Shown piece by piece: positions 10,880-23,739 of a DNA stretch of 64,000 nucleotides. Origin of the DNA: Ceratothoa steindachneri. Lineage: Eukaryota > Arthropoda > Malacostraca > Isopoda > Cymothoidae. The stretch covers positions 69,589,920 through 69,653,919 of the forward strand of contig OZ018323.1 in the NCBI GenBank assembly GCA_963969495.1. Direction: 5' to 3'. The translations under genes were made by a program, and so were the position numbers. Positions within the stretch are counted from its first letter, which is position 1, and the number at the start of each line of letters is the position of its first letter. The notes beneath the pieces were generated by a model that made no database searches, was not told the origin of the DNA, and saw only the letters and a program-made list of their open reading frames with translations.

Positions 10880-13740
10880 AATTTAAAAAAGATAGAATGA
10901 CAAATATCGGAATGACACAACTCTGGAATGAGATCAAATAGAAAGTCGTCGTTTATTCCGCGTAAGAAATCTTCTCTGCAAGGTAGATTTCATAGACGGA
11001 GGATCTTCTGGGGGTTTCCAACAAGGAATGGGAATGTTTTCATCCGAAAAGGGTAAAGAGAACAAAAATCTATGTAGTGAATTTTCAATTCTATCAGTGG
11101 GGAGGGAATAAAAGGGCTACAAAAGCCCCCCGTATTACGCCTCTCTTGCTCTCAACACGCCTTTAATAACATTTCTTGACATTTTATTTATAACATCTCT
11201 GTTATTTAGGTCGTTTCGTAGTCTATCCTCATACTGGCAATTGCCAAATGGAAACTCTTTTAAATTCTTCCGCATAATTTGTTCATTTTTTTCCTTTGTG
11301 CGACGAAATCTGTCCTTCAACACCCATTGTCCTTTGATGACATCAACGCGTTTCAGCGCGCAATTATCCTTATGACATCTCTGCCGCAGACATCCATGAC
11401 AAAAGAACACGATCTCTTTCTTTTACCACCACTTGATAGCTTCACGAATTCCATAAAGGTAAAATAAAATTCATCGTATTTTTAGTCGCGTGTACGCGAT
11501 GCTTTGAGTTTCTATGGCGGTTCGTAGGTCGAGCGGTCAGTTGGATAACTATTTTACTTTTCATTGAGATTTTTGGGGCAATAACACCGTAACTAATCAG
11601 CCTATTCTAACGAAATTTGAAACTCTTATGTTGTTTTAGATTCTCTTTCGAATGATATAATTGTCAAGGTCCACCCAAAGTTAGTTCAGGAATTATTGAA
11701 AGTTTTTAAGGTCCTAAGGTCAAATGGTCATAAGGTCATAAGTCAGAATAATTGAGAGCACGCGCCTTAGGTCGGTTGAACCTTTTAGTGATACTTCGCT
11801 TCCATTCATTGAATGATGAATTTTGAGGTTTCTGTCAATTCCTCACCAGATATCAAACGCAGAGCTTTATATAAATACGGCTTTGGATTATTCCGGCCAA
11901 TTAATAAAATTGTCTCCTCTGCCATAAAGCAATCTTTAAACACTCTATAATGAAGGGATTAAATGGGTATTGCATAACTTCAATGGGTCGATGTTGAACT
12001 TCTCGATAAAAGATAAACTGAACTTCTGTAACTAATTTCTAAGTACGAGTATGTTATCATCTTGGATACAATACTTTATTGCCTCAGATCAAATCTTGTA
12101 TTTTTTTTATTCCAAGAAGTGTTATAAAACTCGCCAAATCTTATTACTTCGCTCAGGGACATCCTATTTTAATTGAAATATTGTTTTGCAGGTACATATT
12201 TTAATTTTACCAATATAGTTTTTAGTTGCATCGAATAGAAAAGAGTAAGAGAAGTAACCTTTCTGAGATCCCATTGTTTTGCGAAGTTTTTATTTTTTAA
12301 GTACGATGGCATAAAAAGAAGACTCCTAGAATATAATATTCTCTACTAGTTCTATCTAAAATATTTTCAGTCCACCTATCAGGGGGTTATCGGACAAACA
12401 GATCAGCAGTATAGTTTTGGAGAATCTCTTGATAGACAAACTGCGCGTCAAACTTGGAATTATTGAGACAAAACATAAATTTTGAATAAGACACTCCATA
12501 AATTTCTTCACTGAGGAGATGGCGTCAGGACATTCCAAAACTCGGGTTCTCTCTGCGCAATTATCGTAATTATCATAGTTTTCATTCTCCTCATGATAGA
12601 AACAGATTTCAGATCTCTGCATTACCAGGAATTAAAGAATGAGTTTGAAGGAGTTTCTCTTTTACATCGTTTCAATGTCGTAGTAGAAAGCTGTCCATTT
12701 TTTTTCGAAGCTTTCATCCAACATACATGATCTAATCCACCGGTCGCGTATTTCTCATGACACCTTACAATGTATCTTTTCATAATAATGTTCTTCACAT
12801 AGTAATTTACAATTACTATTTCCTCCCATATTAGTCATATTTTGATCCGTTCACGAGTATGAATCTTTTTATATTTGTCAAAAAATGACCTATTAAAGAA
12901 ATGTCTATTACAATCCTCACATTCATTTGAGTTATTTTTATTTTCCTGATTGTACTGGCCAAGTCATTGCCTGCAAAACGCAATTACAATCTTTAAAATG
13001 TGTGACAATATTTACCATGAGAATTACAATGTGATTTGCCGAATCTATGTGACTTCTTTAGGCCACTCTCATTCTTTAGATACGTGTTATACTGTCTATT
13101 CGATTAGAATACACCATTTACCAGACCGATATTTTGTAGAAGTGTCTTCCTTGACTCATTTCGAGGGCTATAAAGGAGGTTGAATTTTCGTTAAGAAAGA
13201 CATTTCAGATCTTGCTCAACCTTGGAAAAAATGTTAATTGGGGTATTTTCTTCATAGTCTAACACACTTCGGCAGGTTAGAGCTTTAGCTTCCTTTACCA
13301 CGGTAGGCATCAATATATTTCATCTATCTTTCTTCTCCATCAATATTTTGTGAGCAATGATAAAGGCTACAAACGCATAGCCCCGGTCTCTTATATGAGC
13401 TCTATAAACCATATTCTGATTAAAACCGAGATAGAGAGGAATAGGTGAATGTCCAGATGGAATTCTATACATTAGTACTTTCATATCAAATGTGGAGAAC
13501 GTCGCTGAATTAGAGGATTAAAATGCTTCTTCATTTCTTAGCAGAGATATTTGAAACGCGATCTTTCCCTCACCTGATGAAATGGTATGATTACATATTT
13601 TAAGTTCTCGTTATCATCTTGAAACTTGAGGTCAACATTTACATGATATTCAACGTCGTTTTGCTAACGGAGATTCAAGATAAATCTTGAAAGATTTCTT
13701 AATACTCTCCACACTAACTCTTTCTATATCAGCCTTAAGA
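10880..13740 (-). pseudogene. Polinton protein-primed DNA polymerase B, N-terminal half
   Basis: Minus strand, reading from 13740 down. An N-terminal region of unclear homology ('INIFSKVEQDLK' near 13200) is followed by zinc-finger-like pairs 'CEDCNRHF' near 12930 and 'CHEKYATGGLDHVC' near 12740. Next come the proofreading exonuclease motifs: Exo I 'FYYDIETM' near 12680, Exo II 'NNSKFDAQFVYQEI' near 12440 and Exo III 'YCIQDDNIL' near 12060. 'VFKDCFMAEETI' near 11930 and 'CHGC...RRTKEKNEQI' near 11290-11400 fit the block before the palm. Polymerase motif A 'YIDFCSLYPF' lies near 11070. Frames shift repeatedly and stops are many. Motifs B and C are absent here but occur at 22.5-23.0 kb on the other strand. 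Motif order and spacing make the B-family call strong; the Polinton assignment rests on the Cys-rich N-terminus and the neighbours. Confidence 0.78.
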
Positions 13741-13843
13741 GGCTACCTATTAACAAGTAGATATCCCCGCCTACTTTTCAAGATATCCGGGTGTAAGCCT
13801 GATACATTAGTGTCTGAATGATTTAGTCCTCGTTCCCAGGCTT

Positions 13844-14490
<647 letters not shown>

Positions 14491-14559
14491 GGGAAAAAAT
14501 TGCTCTATAAGGATAGTTAATTGGATCGTGACAGTTTACAATAAGATAGAGCTAAGTGG

Positions 14560-15620
14560 GAAGTGCCAAATTATCGTTACCTCGAACAATGGATATTATT
14601 TAAGTTTGAGCTGAGAGTCAATTCAGAAGGGGATTCAGGTGACGATTGACATTGACAGGGGGGTGTAATCAGGGGATTACAACGCAAAATCGCTTTATCT
14701 TGAAGCTTAGTAGTGTTTGGAGGGAAAGACCAACGGCAAAGGTCTTTGAGGAAATACTTCTGTGAGTCCTGACGAGGAGGACTCGTAGATGGGAGTTTTG
14801 AGTACTTCTTGTTGAAGAACGAGATTTTCTTTGCTCCAAAGAGATGGAATCTCAAACACGAGGAACGGGAGTCTTGAAGGGGGATGCGAGATGAGAGGGG
14901 CCGCGCAGTTCTTTGGGAAGAAGGTGGCCCGATAAGCTTTCTTCTGAACATCTGCCAAAGCTTCACGAAGGGCGATTTGCTGGTGAGATATTAACGACGA
15001 GGTAGGACTCGAATAGTGGTTGCGAGACTTCGTGGGAGAACAGACCAAACGGTCAGAACGGAGGGACTTGAAGACTCTCAATGTCCTCGAGGAATGGCGG
15101 ACGCAGGGTTAAATAGCCAAGTAGCTGGTCAGATAGATAGCCCCAGGGCATGGCCGTCCTCAGAGGATTCTCGACGTCAGTCTATGCAAACTTACTTCGA
15201 GAAAACGATTTGGATCGGACAGCGAAGTTTACCTCAGGATATGGGGTTGAGTTTGTACGGCCGCGCTCGCGGGGGAATGACATGTCTGTGAGTCATGAGG
15301 CGAGAATTCGTCGTTATCGCGGGAAAGGGAGAGCGAGGTGCGTCCCGCATAAGCAAATACAGCCGGGTCCAGCTACTCAGCGCGGGACCGCTTCCTTCTC
15401 GATGATCCTAAAATTCCCACGCCAAGTATCACGTGGTTAGGAGCGAAGGGGCTGAAAGGGGTATTCTGGGGGGGGCTCCCTCTCACGCTGGTCCTTCGAG
15501 GGGCATCCTTTCACAGGCACAAGTCTGAAAAAGATCATGTATCCATGCACTGCGGGTGTTGTGGGCCCCACAACTTGCGATAAAAAGCAGTTTATCTTCA
15601 GTCTAATCAGACACTGGGAG
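14560..15620. other. GC-richer block, unidentified
   Basis: About 1 kb is clearly more GC-rich than its surroundings and has several CpGs. Overlapping open frames of 90-130 codons occur on both strands, none of which I recognise. A 17-base near-palindrome, 'gttgtgggccccacaac' (15559-15575), is followed by 'gcgataaaaag'. This could be a solo LTR or an inserted element, but I see no paired LTR or primer-binding site. Confidence 0.35.
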
Positions 15621-15639
15621 CTGATGTGTAGTAAAAATG

Positions 15640-18600
15640 TAGATAGAATAAGTTTATGTTATTAAGTTTGGCAGAAAGAATATGATGAATTAAAATACGA
15701 GATTATGTATGTTCAATGAAGGAATATATGACACTTCTAATCTCCAAGCAGAAGGTTATACCTACTCAATTTTAACGATCAGATGCAAAAAAACAACTCC
15801 TCTATATCTGAAACATTCAGTGTCTTCGCACCCTAAAACTATTTCTATTTGCCTAATTAAACAAATTTTATTTCATAAAATAACTTATATGAGATATATT
15901 ATATTAATTCTCATTATGTAATACTGTTTAACGAGAGAAGAGGAGTATCACAAGTATATATATTAAGGAGTTAAATAATGCTCGAAAAAAGAGGGAAATT
16001 TATGAAGTTATATAAAGTAGCTGTGTCAAGACCATATGGGTATTTGCTATCTCACATTTTTTCATTCATCTCATTTTATTCTCAGACGATGTTGAAACCA
16101 TGTATGTACCAAAATGACTCAGAAATTAAAGAAATATGTATATCTCATGCGATCATTTCACTCTTTCAAAGGAATAGATGATGATTATACTTAGGTGTCT
16201 ATGTGAAACCTTCCTGAATATCATAAAATGTAATGTACCAATGAATCTTTTCAGAAAGGAAAATTAGCTCGCTTTAAGCAGATTCTCTGCACATTATCTC
16301 AGAAAAATCTATCTTTAAGATTAAAAGGAGAGCACTTACTCAACATGGTAGGTCATTGCTAGCGCTTTTATTTTTCGTTTTATTACCATTACTCACTAAC
16401 CTTGTAAGATGCAAAAAAAAAAATCACTGAACATCTAGGGAGCGTGAGAGAAGCTTCCCATATTCTCGGTAGTATCACATATCTTGAGAAAATTACAAAT
16501 TTTACCTCTAATCTCAACCCTGATCTGACCAAACTATTTTCACTGAAGAAGGAAATAATTGAAATTATAAATAATCTAGTAGTGCCACCACACAGACGCA
16601 TGATCTTTTAACAGAAGACATTTAATATCTATCTAAAACAATACGAAACAGTTGCTTTTACCTTTTCATACATAAAAATTCTGGAATGATTAAAAAGTAT
16701 ATGAAGGGCAAGAAATTATTTTTCTAATTTTTTGAGTGATATCTAAAATGATATGAAACCTAACCTAACCTAACCCGTTGAGTGATATAAGAGTTGAAGA
16801 AGACATGATATCAAGTTTTCTGAAAATAATGAAAGCAAAGGGTAGTGAGAAGTGTGGAGCAATTTAATAAGGTTTGAATAATTTACAAGGATTTGAGTGG
16901 GGTAAAGACGATGTAATCATTATACATGATAGTACACTTCCCCAGCCCAATATCATAGATCTTTTTCAGCGATCTGTCAAAGTCATGGAAAAGGCCACAT
17001 CCTATATTTTGTGAACAAGGAACCGTCAAAGTAGGGAAGAATTAGATGCACTTAAAAAGACTCCCAAACAATGCGGTTAAACAACCTGTGAAGCTTGGAG
17101 GAAAGAGAATTACATACCATAAACCAGAAAATATGTTTAGATGATGCAGTTAATAATTTAAGCTAACCAAGTAAGAATCTAAAACATATCTTATCTATGA
17201 GTCATCACTGCCATTAGGAAAGCCTCGACGGCAAACCGTTTATTATGGTGAAATACGTCATCCTCACCTAAAATCTTATATCAAAGATAAAAATGTACTA
17301 TGACTAGAAAATGTATTTATGGAAATAATTCCTCACATGCTAGAACAAAAACAAATATTTTTGGTAACTTCATTTCATTATTGAAAACTCGGTAATCCTA
17401 TCTGAGACTCATGTTTAGTGATCAAATTTGCCATATCATATTTTGATATTCGCATATGTAGATGTGCTTGTTCAACAATGGCGTCATTCTACGTTAGGAA
17501 TACTATTCAAGAAGAATACAAGATATATATTTTTAGTTATTTGAAAATCACTAGAACTAAATCTAGCTACATAAGGAGGATTTATTCTTATGTGAAGATG
17601 AGTTCTTTTTAGAATACCATACGATAACTATCTTGAAGAAGGCAGATTTTCCTATGGAAACAAAGAGATCAGATGTTCAATGCGTTCTAAGCATAACACA
17701 CAAACTCTCACTGTACTCTTTCGGGTATATGGAAAAAAGGATGAGAGCTTCAGCCCAACAGGTTCTAAATGTGTTGTTGCATAATGAGTATGAAATTAAC
17801 AAAAATACAGCTAGAATCCAATTTGAAACAAAATCTCTACGAAGTAAAAACCTTCCAAAACAATGTTGATGCATATTTTCTAGAAATTTGTGATAGTTTG
17901 GATGAAAATTGAAAAACAATTGATCATCATCATCATCATCACTGACTCTATAATTTAAGAAGGGGATTTTTTGGAGTATTTGAATAGTAATTTCTTCTTA
18001 GTTTGGTTATGACTTATGTTTTTTATCAAAGTTATTTCTAATAATTATTTTATAATATAAAAAAAAAAATGGTGAAGTTCATAAATAAATATAAGTATCG
18101 AAATTTTTTAAAGTGGTCAAGTTCAGAAAAATGATTTTTATATATCTTCTATAACTCTATATTTTAGCAACATGATATTTTGAAAGGGGGAAATTTAGTT
18201 TAGAGTTTCTTTTTAAAATTATTATAATTGGCGAAGTTCAGAAAATTTATAAAAAATTAACCATGGCTGCTTTTTTTTTAGATTTTTAATTTTAATCTTA
18301 GTAGCGAAGTGCAAGCTCCCCTGTAGGGGTAAGTGGCAAAGCGATTGCCTTGTCCCACATATAAAGAAAGTATAGAATCACTTTCTATCGACAATTTTCA
18401 GTGTTTACTAAAAATAAGAGGTGTCATATATCTCGTAAGAAAGATTGCTTTAAGAGATTTGTTTGAATATATTACGAACACTGTAAAGAAGATTTATTCG
18501 AGTAATTATTTATCATTGGTCAAGATGAAAGTGGAGAGGGTTGAATACATCTCACCCAAGTCTATATAACTTGAAAGTCGAAAATTCAACTTCACCTTAA

Positions 18601-18980
18601 CAGAAATGGCATTGATTTGGGGTGAGAGATTATAATGCAATATTAAGAGAAAATTATGAAAGTAAAAATTTTCCCTAGTGGCATATTATTTAGTAGCTAT
18701 AAAATTGTTTTGAAAATGTTTATAGAAAATCTTTATCCATTTCAAATTGAATACAGATATCTTGAAGACTTATCTGTTCAATTAATAATTGAACGGCTTA
18801 TTAAATCTATTCAGAGTAATAACGCAATTATATTACAGAAAATATCATTGAAGTTACTTATTTCAGTATGAACATGCAAAAGGTATATTTACCCATTTAT
18901 TAACCAGTAAATGAGAAACCTCATATTTGTTTTTATTCTATACCTTTATAATGAGTAATCTTACTCACTGCTAGCTATTT
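15640..18980. other. AT-rich stretch, possibly eroded Polinton genes; a (CCTAA)n island at 16759-16777
   Basis: Several frames of 60-80 codons exist (for example plus strand 17633-17869 and 18333-18569), but none shows a motif I can name. In a fully active Polinton, genes for the ATPase, protease and major capsid would be expected near here. I looked for a Walker A signature and found none. Three copies of CCTAA sit at 16759-16777. Confidence 0.35.
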
Positions 18981-18984
18981 CATG

Positions 18985-19840
18985 ATGAACCGACGAGTGA
19001 ACAAATTGCTTACAACTCCCGTTCTCCCCTCAGCCTTCAGTGGAGTGAATCGCTTATTTAATACAGTCAAGAAATATATTGAAAGATAAGATGTAAAACG
19101 CTTCATCTCAGGGTTAAATTGCTATTTTTTTCATAAACTTGCCAGAAAGCATTTCAAGAAACCTTATGTTGTAGCTTAAGCTCGGTATGAAAATTGGCAA
19201 CTTGAATTATGTGACGTTAAAAAAATTCAGGGTTTTAATAGAGGCATACGTTTTATACTATTTATAATTGACTTATATCAAGGTACTACCAGTAAAAGAT
19301 AAGACGAATCAATCGGTAGCTAGAGCTCTTAAAAAATATATGGACGGGATTAGAATGATACCAGCTTGTCTAACGCTCGATGAAGGGTGAGAATTCCGAG
19401 GGGCAGAAATGAAAGAATTGTTGAGGATATATAATATAGGGTTATATAATTTACATTCAGTAAACAAAGCGAGTTTTGTAGAAGGCATTAGAAAGAACAT
19501 TAAATGAAAGAATAGTCGATATTTCACTCATAACACTACATGGACTATATCATTGTCTTATAAGATTTTGCGGGGGCATATAATAATTCTTTAAAAATAA
19601 AGAATGAAAATTGTAAGCCAAAGCCAAGTAACGCTTAAAAAACATGGGTATAAAGTAGGAGATTAGGTAAGTTTCATGAACATCAAAAGTATTTCAAAAG
19701 GGGTACGAGTAAAGTTGGAGTTAAGAAGTCTAGAAGATAGATAAGATCTCCCAAGCACTTTATTTATATTATATTTACATAAGATCTAACTGGACACAAA
19801 ATGGAAGGAGGCTTCTATTAAGAAGAATTGCAAAAATAAA
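18985..19840 (+). pseudogene. Polinton-type integrase (retroviral fold), broken
   Basis: It would insert the element into host DNA. One frame from 19033 reads 'AFSGVNRLFNTVKKYI', 'DVKRFISGLNCYFFHKLAR', 'KHFKKPYVV' and 'NWQLELCDVKKI'. This is the N-terminal and first catalytic block of Polinton integrases. After a frameshift near 19290 comes the core: 'PVKDKTNQSVARAL', 'LTLDEG' (second acidic residue), 'NIGLYNLHSVNKASFVEG' (catalytic Glu) and 'SRYFTHNTTW'. A 'YKVGD' motif near 19650 begins the SH3-like C-terminal domain, which runs to about 19835. In-frame stops occur after 'YIER', after 'PYVVA', after 'LDEG' and elsewhere. The first catalytic position reads LEL where family members have DL, so the Asp appears replaced by Glu. 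Confidence 0.82.
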
Positions 19841-20074
19841 CAAAAAAAAATGATCCACGTCAAAATTGTCATGTAATTGAGGAAATATTGGGTTTTAAAG
19901 TTCATGATATGAATAACAATATTTGGAAAATGTAGAGGATACTCTGAATCATACTTCCTCTTTGTAAGTTTATAGATAAAGATGCATGAAATTATTCAAT
20001 AATTATTCACAAAAATGGAGTCGGAGAGTTTCTACATTCTTTTACATTTATCTTCCGCTATAGAAATTTATCTC

Positions 20075-20282
20075 GTTTGTGCTCCTAGACTCTGGAATGC
20101 ACTTCCTGCCGAAGTCCGATCCTCTCCCTCCCTTGTTACTTTTAAGCGTCTCCTGAAGACTCATCTCTTCAGAATTGCCTTCTCTCCCCTGTAAACTTTC
20201 TCTACACTCGCTACACAACCTGCGCTCTGTGAGGGCTTCAGCCCTGAAGGGAACATTATAAATACTTATTATTATTATCTCC
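20075..20282 (+). mobile_element. 5'-truncated CR1/L2-type LINE, 3' end only
   Basis: The coding tail 'APRLWNALPAEVRSSPS' to 'FKRLLKTHLFRIAFSPL' ends at a TAA at 20192-20194. This is the standard C-terminus of CR1/L2 reverse transcriptase proteins. A short 3' UTR then ends in 'ttataaatacttattattat'. The reading frame is clean, so the insertion is probably young. It sits inside the Polinton region, between the integrase and the basic-protein remnant, and so postdates it. Confidence 0.88.
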
Positions 20283-20289
20283 ATAAATC

Positions 20290-21035
20290 ATGTCTGAATA
20301 TTTAGTGGAGATGCATTAACCTATCGTGGCAGATTTTTTGCATTATGAATTTGAGTTATGCGAGTTTCAGCTTATGATTCACATTTTCAATATTGAAAAT
20401 TCGAAACATGACTCGTCATGACTGGTCACTATATACCGTAACATAAATAAAGTTTATGAATATGCACGAATGTTTTAATATCAAGTGGTGAGTTATCAAA
20501 GATCAATGGTATCTCATATGTAAGTAATGAAATCTGGGAAGATGCAGAGTTAGTGTTTAAAATAACCTCGACTCATTAAGGTAAACATAGACTATGTTTT
20601 ACAACCCGCCTTACGATCACGTCTTAATGTAAAGAAAAAAAGGAAATATCTTTATTCATTCATCGGTTTGGTTTTCTAAAAGATTCAAAAGAGAGTCCCC
20701 AAATGATAATCCGCAAGCACCTCAGATCACTGTATACATTATTATTTGTGTAAATCAAGTTAACATCCTAGAACATGCTAAATTTACCCTGGTGTTATAC
20801 AACACTAAATTGTTGGTGGAATACAGAGCCGCTTATTACATATTTTACACATTCCGAGAAATAATGGATCAGTTATTATAATTTTTAATGGCCCTCACTA
20901 TATGAAAATAAATTCTAAAGACTTAAGATCGGAGAGAACTAAGTATCCATTTTCATTTTGTCGTTTGGTCATAAAACTACATTTATCCCATAAGCAATAA
21001 AATGTTGAATAACCAACGTGTTTAGAGGTACAAGA
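20290..21035. other. Unassigned AT-rich spacer within the Polinton region
   Basis: No gene, repeat or RNA recognised. Confidence 0.4.
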
Positions 21036-21039
21036 AACC

Positions 21040-21390
21040 AAAGAAGTCCTGGGCTTGGCGCGTTCTTTGCATTCTTTTTCTGATCTACAGCGCGTATTTT
21101 TAAAGTTTTTGTGGGGAAAAGCAATAAATTCTAGTACAGCCACAGTGCAGGATATTATATATGGGAATAATCCTAGCCTAGCGGTAAAAGTTCAAGTGAG
21201 AGCGATAAAAACCAGTATTGCAGATTATTCAAAGGGTTACATACAAAAAAAGATTTTAAAAAATAGAACCCGCTACCTCTGCAGGGAAAAATAAAAGAAA
21301 AAAATACAGGAATAGTAGAAAGAGAATGAATATGAAAAGGCGGAAAACAAATTATAATGAAGATTTATTCTTCTCTTAAATATATATCAT
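21040..21390 (+). pseudogene. Candidate Polinton small basic virion-like protein
   Basis: A plus-strand frame from 21055 reads 'DLQRVFLKFLWGKAINSS', 'ATVQDIIYGNNPSLAVKV' and 'SIADYSKGYIQKK'. A following frame reads 'RKRMNMKRRKTNYNEDLFF'. A hydrophobic start, a central 'D-I/V-x-x-G' block and a Lys/Arg tail ending in a KRRKT...DLF motif match my memory of the small basic protein encoded just upstream of the F54H12.2-like gene in arthropod Polintons. It lies about 70 bases before that gene on the same strand, which supports the call. The resemblance is motif-level only; it could be chance in Lys-rich sequence. Confidence 0.42.
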
Positions 21391-21454
21391 TAAACTCATA
21401 ATCTTTTTCATCATTCAGATTTCCTCATCGGCTCAGTAAACACGAATAAAAGTA

Positions 21455-22070
21455 TTATCTTGATATATTTAGCTCCATCTGTTCAAAGACGAAGTTAGAA
21501 CAGTTCTCACTTCCACCGACTTAGACTTCATTTATTACCAATACTAACTTATGTTCATATTTCCCGCCTAGGGTTATATGTAAAGATCCCAACCCAGGTT
21601 ATATGTAATGATCCCACCCAGGGTTATATGTAAAGATCCCATCCCGGGTTATATGTAAAGATCCCACCCCAATCGAATGTTATATATCAGGAAGTAGTGA
21701 GCATTTTATACATCCAGGTAATATTTCCCTTTATATAAAAGACCGAGTTGTAAAATCAGATGGAGGTATATTTGAGAATGGAGATATTGCCTTTCCAGAG
21801 AATAATATTCTACATACGCTCTTTAGCAGATGTAGAACTGTATTTAAATGCAACATCGACTTCTGCTATCAGTAATAACTAGCCTTACAGGGAGGGCGTA
21901 TTTCGAATCATTATGAAACTTTACAGAAGAACAAAAATCAACACTTCTTTCGAATGCCAGCCAGATGTTACTAGAATTCAAATCGTGCGAAAGAGAGGTT
22001 AGCGAGTCTACAACAAAGTAAATCGACGTATATGGTAAAATACATGCTGATTTCTTCTCGCAGAATCTTT
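21455..22070 (+). pseudogene. Polinton capsid-like protein (F54H12.2 family), broken
   Basis: The N-terminal signature 'CSKTKLEQFSLPPT' (21480-21521) is close to the conserved start of this family. After a 31-bp tandem repeat, one frame (21676-21870) reads 'YISGSSEHFIHPGNISLYIK', 'DRVVKSDGGIF' and 'PENNILHTLFSRC', which match the family's jelly-roll region. Further pieces ('YREGVFRIIMKLY' and 'HFFRMPARCY') continue in other frames to about 22050. The protein is thought to form part of the particle of Polinton-related viruses. It has stops after LPPT and after 21868, plus frameshifts. The N-terminal and central motifs together make a chance match unlikely. Confidence 0.7.
21566..21668. repeat. 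31-bp tandem repeat, about 3.5 copies
   Basis: The unit 'gggttatatgtaaagatccc' plus 'acccc' spacing recurs at 21570-21668 with single-base differences. It interrupts the capsid-like gene between its N-terminal signature and its jelly-roll region. Confidence 0.9.
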
Positions 22071-22084
22071 ACACACTACTAAAT

Positions 22085-22165
22085 TTCTCAATATATCGCT
22101 TGTCCCCTCCTCCCCTTTTCTATTTAGCTCCTCTTCTCTCTTTCTCCTTCTCTCTCTTTTTCTCA
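22085..22165. repeat. Pyrimidine-rich low-complexity tract
   Basis: (CTC/TTC)-rich stretch at the 3' side of the capsid-like remnant. Confidence 0.7.
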
Positions 22166-22429
22166 TGTTTTTGCGCCTGTATGTGATGGTGAACATGTTC
22201 TCTCTCGCCTACTATAACAATAATAATAATAATACCAATATTATTTTACTCCGAAGATGGCAATAGGATAATTCGTGCGTTGTTTTTTATTTTAAAAAAA
22301 TAGAATATGCTATATCATATAGCGTTTATTTTCTCTCGATAGACGATAAGTCTCATGAATCTATAAATACTTGGCATCAAAAAACATGTGAAGATTCTGA
22401 TTTTACAACTCGAACTTTTATCTAAAGAT

Positions 22430-23140
22430 AAATATTACCTGGATATATACAATGCTCGGCACTTCCTGATACATGAGAGGCTGGGCATATCAAAGGGAGA
22501 CTGAACCCCCAAAACATCGATAGTCGTGGAAGCTGAGAGAGCGAGAAAACTCCTGGAAAACGATTCAGAGCCAAATTCTGCCATAACAGGTAAATAAAAC
22601 TCATTCACATATTACACGCAATATAATTTTGTCTTGCGTGTTTATTGTCTGCACATGCGTGTGTTTGTGCGCGTGTGTGCATATGTGTAGATATACGCTA
22701 TTATTTATAATCAATGGAAATAATATCACTTCGCTTTTATATCTTTCCAGCCTCTGCGAAAAAGTCGCACAAAGGATATGCCACCTTAACATTCAGATCT
22801 GTTGAAATGATGATGAAGTTATGAAGTTTTTGAGGGATGATTCCCTGATGATTACTAGTTATGAGAGCATTGGGGCTGGATTTATTGCAAGGTATTAACA
22901 TGCAGAGAACGGCGATACCACCAGACGCTTTTACGACTGCTTAGGAAAGAGCATTGTGATACTGATAGTGCAATCTTCATAGTAAGAGAAGGCGATCAAC
23001 TTCCGCCATCGGGCGATTTCCTGGGCGATCTCACAGACAAGATTAAGAATAGTTATGAGGTCAATGCGTATGGGATGTTTTTGCTCGACCGGACCGAAAT
23101 CCTACGCAATCAGAGTGTCGATGTTATCATATTCAACATG
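22430..23140 (+). pseudogene. Polinton protein-primed DNA polymerase B, C-terminal half
   Basis: Plus strand. 'HERLGISKGD' (22470) and 'AERARKLLENDSEPNS' (22530) fit the helix leading to motif B. After a break near 22590-22750 come 'LCEKVAQR' (22755) and 'EVMKFLRDDSLMITSYESIG' (22815-22875), then 'DAFTTA'. Catalytic motif C is clear, 'CDTDSAIFIV' (22955-22984), and is followed by 'GDFLGDLTDK' (23012-23041) and, in a shifted frame, 'STGPKSYA'. CDTDS together with GDxLGDLTDE and GPKxYAY is diagnostic for this polymerase branch. The break before LCEKVAQR starts at 'ggtaaataa' and ends in 'tatatctttccag', so a 170-base intron is possible. No exonuclease domain precedes this half; that part is on the minus strand at 11-13.7 kb. 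Confidence 0.8.
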
Positions 23141-23463
23141 ATGAGAAAGTTAGTAGTGTGTGAATATTCTGAAATGAGGATACTACTAATCATGTTATAG
23201 TACTATTCTTCCACCTAGAGCTGGAACACAAGGAGGGAGCGATTGAACAATAAGGTCAAAAGATATTAGGAAAGACATATCGGAAACGCGATGAAATTGG
23301 AACCAATGAAAATTTAATAAGAGTGTACCTTTTGGCTATCGAGGCAAAATTAACGTTATATGATATAGCAGATTCTATCTATTTCAAAATAAAAAGCGCA
23401 CATGAATTGGCTTATTACCCAGTCAATGATATTGGTATTATTATTGTTATAGTAGAGGAGGGA

Positions 23464-23530
23464 TTGATAAATAGATAGATTATAGATAAATAAATACATA
23501 AGAAGATAGATAGATAGATAGAAACATAGA
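23464..23530. repeat. (GATA)n microsatellite, imperfect
   Basis: 'gatagatagatagatag' with interruptions. Confidence 0.93.
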
Positions 23531-23739
23531 TAGACTTGGCAATCCAAAGAAAGTTTAGATAGGGGAGATGGTATAAAGGGGAGGCTGAAATTCCTTTAAT
23601 ATCGATTGTCAATGAAGCTGAAGGAGCGATTTCGGGCGTCAAACCGATTAGGTCTTTAGTCGGAGCAGCACGTCGGTCAAGGGAGGCCAGGCGAGGAGCA
23701 TTAATTATGTGGGAAGGGGGAGGGAGCACCTTACTGACT

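Noticed and set aside
14560..15620. LTR retrotransposon or solo LTR in the GC-rich block
   Set aside because: A palindrome and a TATA-like word are present, but I found no second LTR, primer-binding site or Gag/Pol sequence.
16389..16601. Plus-strand frame 'LGSITYLEKITNFTSNLNPD' as a gypsy RT remnant
   Set aside because: The pattern loosely resembles the block after gypsy reverse transcriptase, but no YxDD, RNase H or integrase of that type is nearby. Too short to support.
15640..18980. Polinton ATPase, protease or major capsid gene
   Set aside because: Expected from the neighbours, but no Walker A, catalytic Cys/His pattern or capsid motif could be found by eye.
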